7,648 nt of DNA, from assembly GCA_913050205.1 (NCBI GenBank), contig CAJXAU010000066.1, positions 1 to 7,648 on the forward strand. Direction: 5' to 3'. The notes below the pieces were generated by a model. That model saw only the letters and a list, made by a program, of their open reading frames with translations. It ran no database searches and had not been told where the DNA came from. Made by a program: the position numbers and the translations under genes. Of the stretch, positions 5,189 to 7,648 are shown one piece after another. The DNA comes from an uncultured Verrucomicrobiota bacterium (GTDB taxonomy: Bacteria; Verrucomicrobiota; Verrucomicrobiia; Limisphaerales; UBA1096). Position 1 is the stretch's first letter. Each line of letters starts with the position of its first letter.

Positions 5189-7648
5189 ATGAAATTCTCC
5201 ACTCCACTTTTACTTTTTGTTGCGGGGTTGTTTTCCGTTGCCAACGCGGACACAACAAACTTGGACACCGACAAATCCAAGTTCCCCACCCTGCCGGATG
5301 GGTTTGAGATCAGCCTCTTCGCCAGCGAACCGCTCATCCGAAACCCTACCTGCATCGCGTTTGACCGGCTCGGCCGGGGATTCGTTGCGCAGGGGCCGCA
5401 ATTCCGAAAGCCCCGAAAGGACACGCCCGGTGACTCAATCAAGATCCTCATCGACCACGATGACGACGGTGTCGCCGACGAGGCAAAAACATTCGCCCAC
5501 GGTTTCAACAGCATCCACGGGCTCGCGTGGAAGGGCAACGACCTCTACGTGGCCAACGCGCCTGACTTCACCGTGGTACGGGACACTGACGGGGACGACA
5601 TCGCCGACGAGTACATCCGAATCTACACCGACCTCGGCAACGTCGAGCACTCGCTGCACGGACTCAACTGGGCGCCGGACGGCAAACTCTACATGTCCAA
5701 AGGCAATTCAAAGGGCCTCACCCAACCGGGCCGAATCGCCCCCAAGCCGTTCCGCGAACTTTGGGGCGTCGAGTCGCCAACCGGTGCCCCCGACCTGCCA
5801 CCTGCAAAAACATTTACGCCCGAGACGTACCGCAACACCTACCACAATCCGTCCGATGACTGGGGCCGCGAGGGCGGCATACTTCGCTGCGATCTCATGG
5901 GCAAAAACCTGGAAATAACCAGCCGCGGATTTCGCAACCCATGGGACATGGCGATGAACGACACGTTCGATTTTATCGGCACGGACAACGACCAAAACGA
6001 AGGCGACAAGATTTTTATGCCTTTTTTCGGGGCGCACTTCGGGTGGGGGCATTCGTGGAGTTACAACTGGTCCGATGCCAGTCATCTGCCAACCGCGCCG
6101 CACAGCGGGCCGTTTTTCAACGGCTCCGGCACCGGTGTGATTTACTACTCGCTTGATAAGTTTCCGGAGTCGTATCGCAACGTGTACTTCATCAACGACT
6201 GGGGCCGCAAGTGTACCTACGTGATGCGCCCACGCTGGAACGGTGCCCTGCTCCAGAGCGACACCGGCGATGAACCGCTGGAGATTTTTGCCGATGCGAA
6301 TGGCAGCCTCTTCAAACCAAGCGACATCGAAATTGGCCCGGACGGCGCCCTGTGGGTACTCGGCTGGGGCAACGGCTACGGTGTTGAGTGGGATGGTGAG
6401 CCGAGACTCGAAAACCAGATCAATGAGGGTCGCATTTTCCGCGTTTGGCACCGCGACAGTCCACCGGACAAGCGCGGCAAATGGCTCACAGCCAAACGCA
6501 ACAAGCCCGTCGATAAATGGACACAAAACGAACTTGTCGATGACCTCACACAACCAATCGCAAGTTGGCGAACCGATGCACAGGACGAACTGCTTCGCCG
6601 ATCCACCCCGCAAATTAGCGACACACTCATCCGTCTGGCCAAGGGCGCAAAAACGCCTGCAGAAGAAACTTGGCGGACATGGACGCTGGCACTGCACCAG
6701 ACCAATGCGCCCTGGCAAAATGCCAAGGCCGATCAGGCGCTGATTCGTCTGGCCAAGGGCGGCGGGTCGCTGAACCAGCAGGTGCAGGCATTGCGTGCGA
6801 TTCGCCTGCGCTTGGCCAAAGCCGAGGAGAAGACCGATATGATCGCCACGCTTGGCCAAGCGCTTGGCCACATGAATGTTCGTGTTCGATTTGCTGCTCT
6901 GCAAACCATTCGACAGTCCAATATCAGGCAGTTCACCCAGAATGTCATCAAGCTGGCGGCAACCGAATCTGATCGCATCACGTTTTACGCTGCGTGGGGT
7001 ACGATGCGGGAGTTACTCCCCGTTGATGAACTCCGCACGTTGCTCTCCGACGAACGTGCGGGAGTGCGCCGTGCGGCCCTGCTCGCCCTTCTGGAATCGC
7101 AACTCGTCACCCCCGCCGAGGCGAGGCTGTTGGTCAACGATCCCGACGCCGGCGTGGCCACGGTAGCCGCGATGTTCCTCAGCAAGGTGGAGCGGGATCT
7201 TGCCAATCTGCTGCAGGTCGACCCAAGTGGCGGTGAATTTGTCGGCAGTCAAACGATCTCCATCCGGGCGAACATCAACGATACCCGTATCCGATATACG
7301 CTGGATGGCAGCGAACCCAACGGCCGTTCGCCGGTGTATCGCAAACCATTCACCATCGATCAATCCGCCCGATTGCGTGCCGCCATGTTTCGCGACGAGG
7401 AACAAGTCGGCCCGATCGTGAAATTGAATTTTGAGAAAATCGATTTACCCAGTGAGTCAAACAGCATCGTGACGCTGGACACCGACGCCACCCAGCGAGT
7501 CGTCCGGATCGCCGGCGGTTTGCACGTGGGTGGACGCGCCTACATTGATCGCCCATATCGCTTCACGAGCATACCCGAGCCACTCAAGGGAGCCGCCTAC
7601 CTGATTCCGCGAAACGAAGATGCCGGCTCTCGCGGAGACCATCTTGTT
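5189..7648 (+). CDS. PVC-type dehydrogenase-like protein: beta-propeller, HEAT repeats, chitobiase-like domain (3' end cut)
   Basis: The frame stays open for 820 codons from the ATG at 5189 to the window edge, so the C-terminus is missing. Residues 1-20 are a clear signal peptide (MKFSTPLLLFVAGLFSVANA). Residues about 28-420 form a beta-propeller of the PVC membrane-bound dehydrogenase group, related to sorbosone/glucose dehydrogenases. Supporting blocks are LPDGFEISLFASEPLIRNP, two calcium-site-like loops DHDDDGVADE (89-98) and DTDGDDIADE (132-141), GREGGILRCD, RNPWDMAMN, GWGHSW and VYFINDWGR. Residues about 440-670 are helical HEAT-like repeats (NVRVRFAALQTIRQ, AGVRRAALLALLES). Residues about 680-737 resemble the chitobiase C-terminal domain (RIRYTLDGSEPNGRSPVYRKPF). 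An unassigned segment then starts with GGLHVGGRAYIDRPY. Relatives often end in a cytochrome c domain, which would lie beyond the window. The ATG is fixed by the signal peptide, yet there is no Shine-Dalgarno because a terminator T-tract occupies its place. The substrate is unknown; a sugar or polyol is plausible. Confidence 0.9.
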   Translation, partial: MKFSTPLLLFVAGLFSVANADTTNLDTDKSKFPTLPDGFEISLFASEPLIRNPTCIAFDRLGRGFVAQGPQFRKPRKDTPGDSIKILIDHDDDGVADEAKTFAHGFNSIHGLAWKGNDLYVANAPDFTVVRDTDGDDIADEYIRIYTDLGNVEHSLHGLNWAPDGKLYMSKGNSKGLTQPGRIAPKPFRELWGVESPTGAPDLPPAKTFTPETYRNTYHNPSDDWGREGGILRCDLMGKNLEITSRGFRNPWDMAMNDTFDFIGTDNDQNEGDKIFMPFFGAHFGWGHSWSYNWSDASHLPTAPHSGPFFNGSGTGVIYYSLDKFPESYRNVYFINDWGRKCTYVMRPRWNGALLQSDTGDEPLEIFADANGSLFKPSDIEIGPDGALWVLGWGNGYGVEWDGEPRLENQINEGRIFRVWHRDSPPDKRGKWLTAKRNKPVDKWTQNELVDDLTQPIASWRTDAQDELLRRSTPQISDTLIRLAKGAKTPAEETWRTWTLALHQTNAPWQNAKADQALIRLAKGGGSLNQQVQALRAIRLRLAKAEEKTDMIATLGQALGHMNVRVRFAALQTIRQSNIRQFTQNVIKLAATESDRITFYAAWGTMRELLPVDELRTLLSDERAGVRRAALLALLESQLVTPAEARLLVNDPDAGVATVAAMFLSKVERDLANLLQVDPSGGEFVGSQTISIRANINDTRIRYTLDGSEPNGRSPVYRKPFTIDQSARLRAAMFRDEEQVGPIVKLNFEKIDLPSESNSIVTLDTDATQRVVRIAGGLHVGGRAYIDRPYRFTSIPEPLKGAAYLIPRNEDAGSRGDHLV
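6632..6647. repeat. Degenerate palindrome copy, first of a direct pair
   Basis: CGTCTGGCCAAGGGCG, identical to 6746-6761 and 114 bases (38 codons) upstream of it. It keeps the TGGCCAAG core but has CT in place of TT on the left and GGG in place of GCG on the right. It encodes RLAKG (482-486) in the HEAT region. The 38-codon spacing equals about one HEAT repeat, so protein-repeat duplication is an alternative origin. Confidence 0.6.
6746..6761. repeat. Degenerate palindrome copy, second of a direct pair
   Basis: CGTCTGGCCAAGGGCG, identical to 6632-6647 and in the same frame (RLAKG, 520-524). Flanking bases beyond the shared 16 diverge within a few positions, apart from similar codons for Leu-Ile before it. 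Confidence 0.6.
6808..6819. repeat. Iterated palindrome copy 9 (left-arm complete)
   Basis: GCGCTTGGCCAA, followed by AGCC, so the right arm departs from AGCG after one base. Read as Arg-Leu-Ala-Lys (541-544) in the HEAT region, 40 bases before copy 10. Confidence 0.75.
6849..6870. repeat. Iterated palindrome copy 10 (longest, tandem units)
   Basis: The longest copy, 22 bases. It combines the perfect 14-mer CGCTTGGCCAAGCG (6849-6862) with an overlapping perfect 18-mer TGGCCAAGCGCTTGGCCA (6853-6870). Read as LGQALGH at residues 555-561, at a turn between HEAT helices just before NVRVRFAAL. Confidence 0.85.

Noticed and set aside
5217..5918. Plus-strand open frame of 233 codons rich in Ser, Thr, Pro and Arg
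   Set aside because: It is an out-of-frame shadow of the propeller gene that starts at 5189, which carries the conserved motifs.
1524..6870. The repeated palindrome as a CRISPR array
   Set aside because: Copies are short, irregularly spaced by tens to thousands of bases, and mostly inside conserved genes in coding frame.
5708..6904. Long minus-strand open frame of 398 codons opposite the propeller gene
   Set aside because: It lies fully antisense to a gene with clear family motifs and a signal peptide, and its translation shows no recognisable domain. GC-rich genes commonly leave open antisense frames.

Overview
The window is a GC-rich stretch (roughly 60% by eye) with four plus-strand genes. 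It most resembles the PVC superphylum, probably Verrucomicrobiota and less likely Planctomycetota. The evidence is the pair of a cytochrome c/DUF1587-1595-1592-1588-1585 protein and a Tat-exported DUF1552 protein, followed by a 'PVC-type' beta-propeller/HEAT dehydrogenase. These families are largely confined to that superphylum. Weak or absent Shine-Dalgarno sites at three of the four starts also fit. No rRNA, tRNA, CRISPR array, transposase or phage gene is seen.

Layout: 1-82 may hold the last codons of an upstream gene. 204-1448 encodes an exported CE15-type glucuronoyl esterase. 1503-3809 encodes an exported multidomain cytochrome c/PA14/DUF1592-family protein. Its stop overlaps by 4 nt (ATGA) the start of 3806-5119, a DUF1552 protein with a Tat signal. 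A convincing intrinsic terminator at 5153-5188 closes this unit. Its U-tract runs straight into the ATG of the last gene, 5189 to beyond 7648, an exported PVC-type dehydrogenase-like beta-propeller with HEAT repeats and a chitobiase-like C-terminal domain, cut off by the window edge.

How the genes may work together (inference): all four products carry export signals and act outside the cytoplasm. The esterase would cleave glucuronic acid ester links between hemicellulose and lignin, or a related uronate ester. The cytochrome-bearing and propeller proteins look like a periplasmic redox module acting on sugars or polysaccharide fragments. The DUF1592 and DUF1552 proteins are translationally coupled and probably partners, but their reaction is not established.

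The most unusual signal is not a gene. A short palindrome built on TTGGCCAA, extended in the best copies to CGCTTGGCCAAGCG, occurs nine times exactly in 7.6 kb, where about 0.1 would be expected by chance. There are also several one-sided or degenerate copies. Eight exact copies lie inside genes, always read in one of two frames (Leu-Gly-Gln-Ala or Leu-Ala-Lys), at signal peptides, loops and helical repeats. It looks like a dispersed, highly iterated palindrome comparable in style to cyanobacterial HIP1 or to DNA uptake sequences, but with a sequence I do not recognise.
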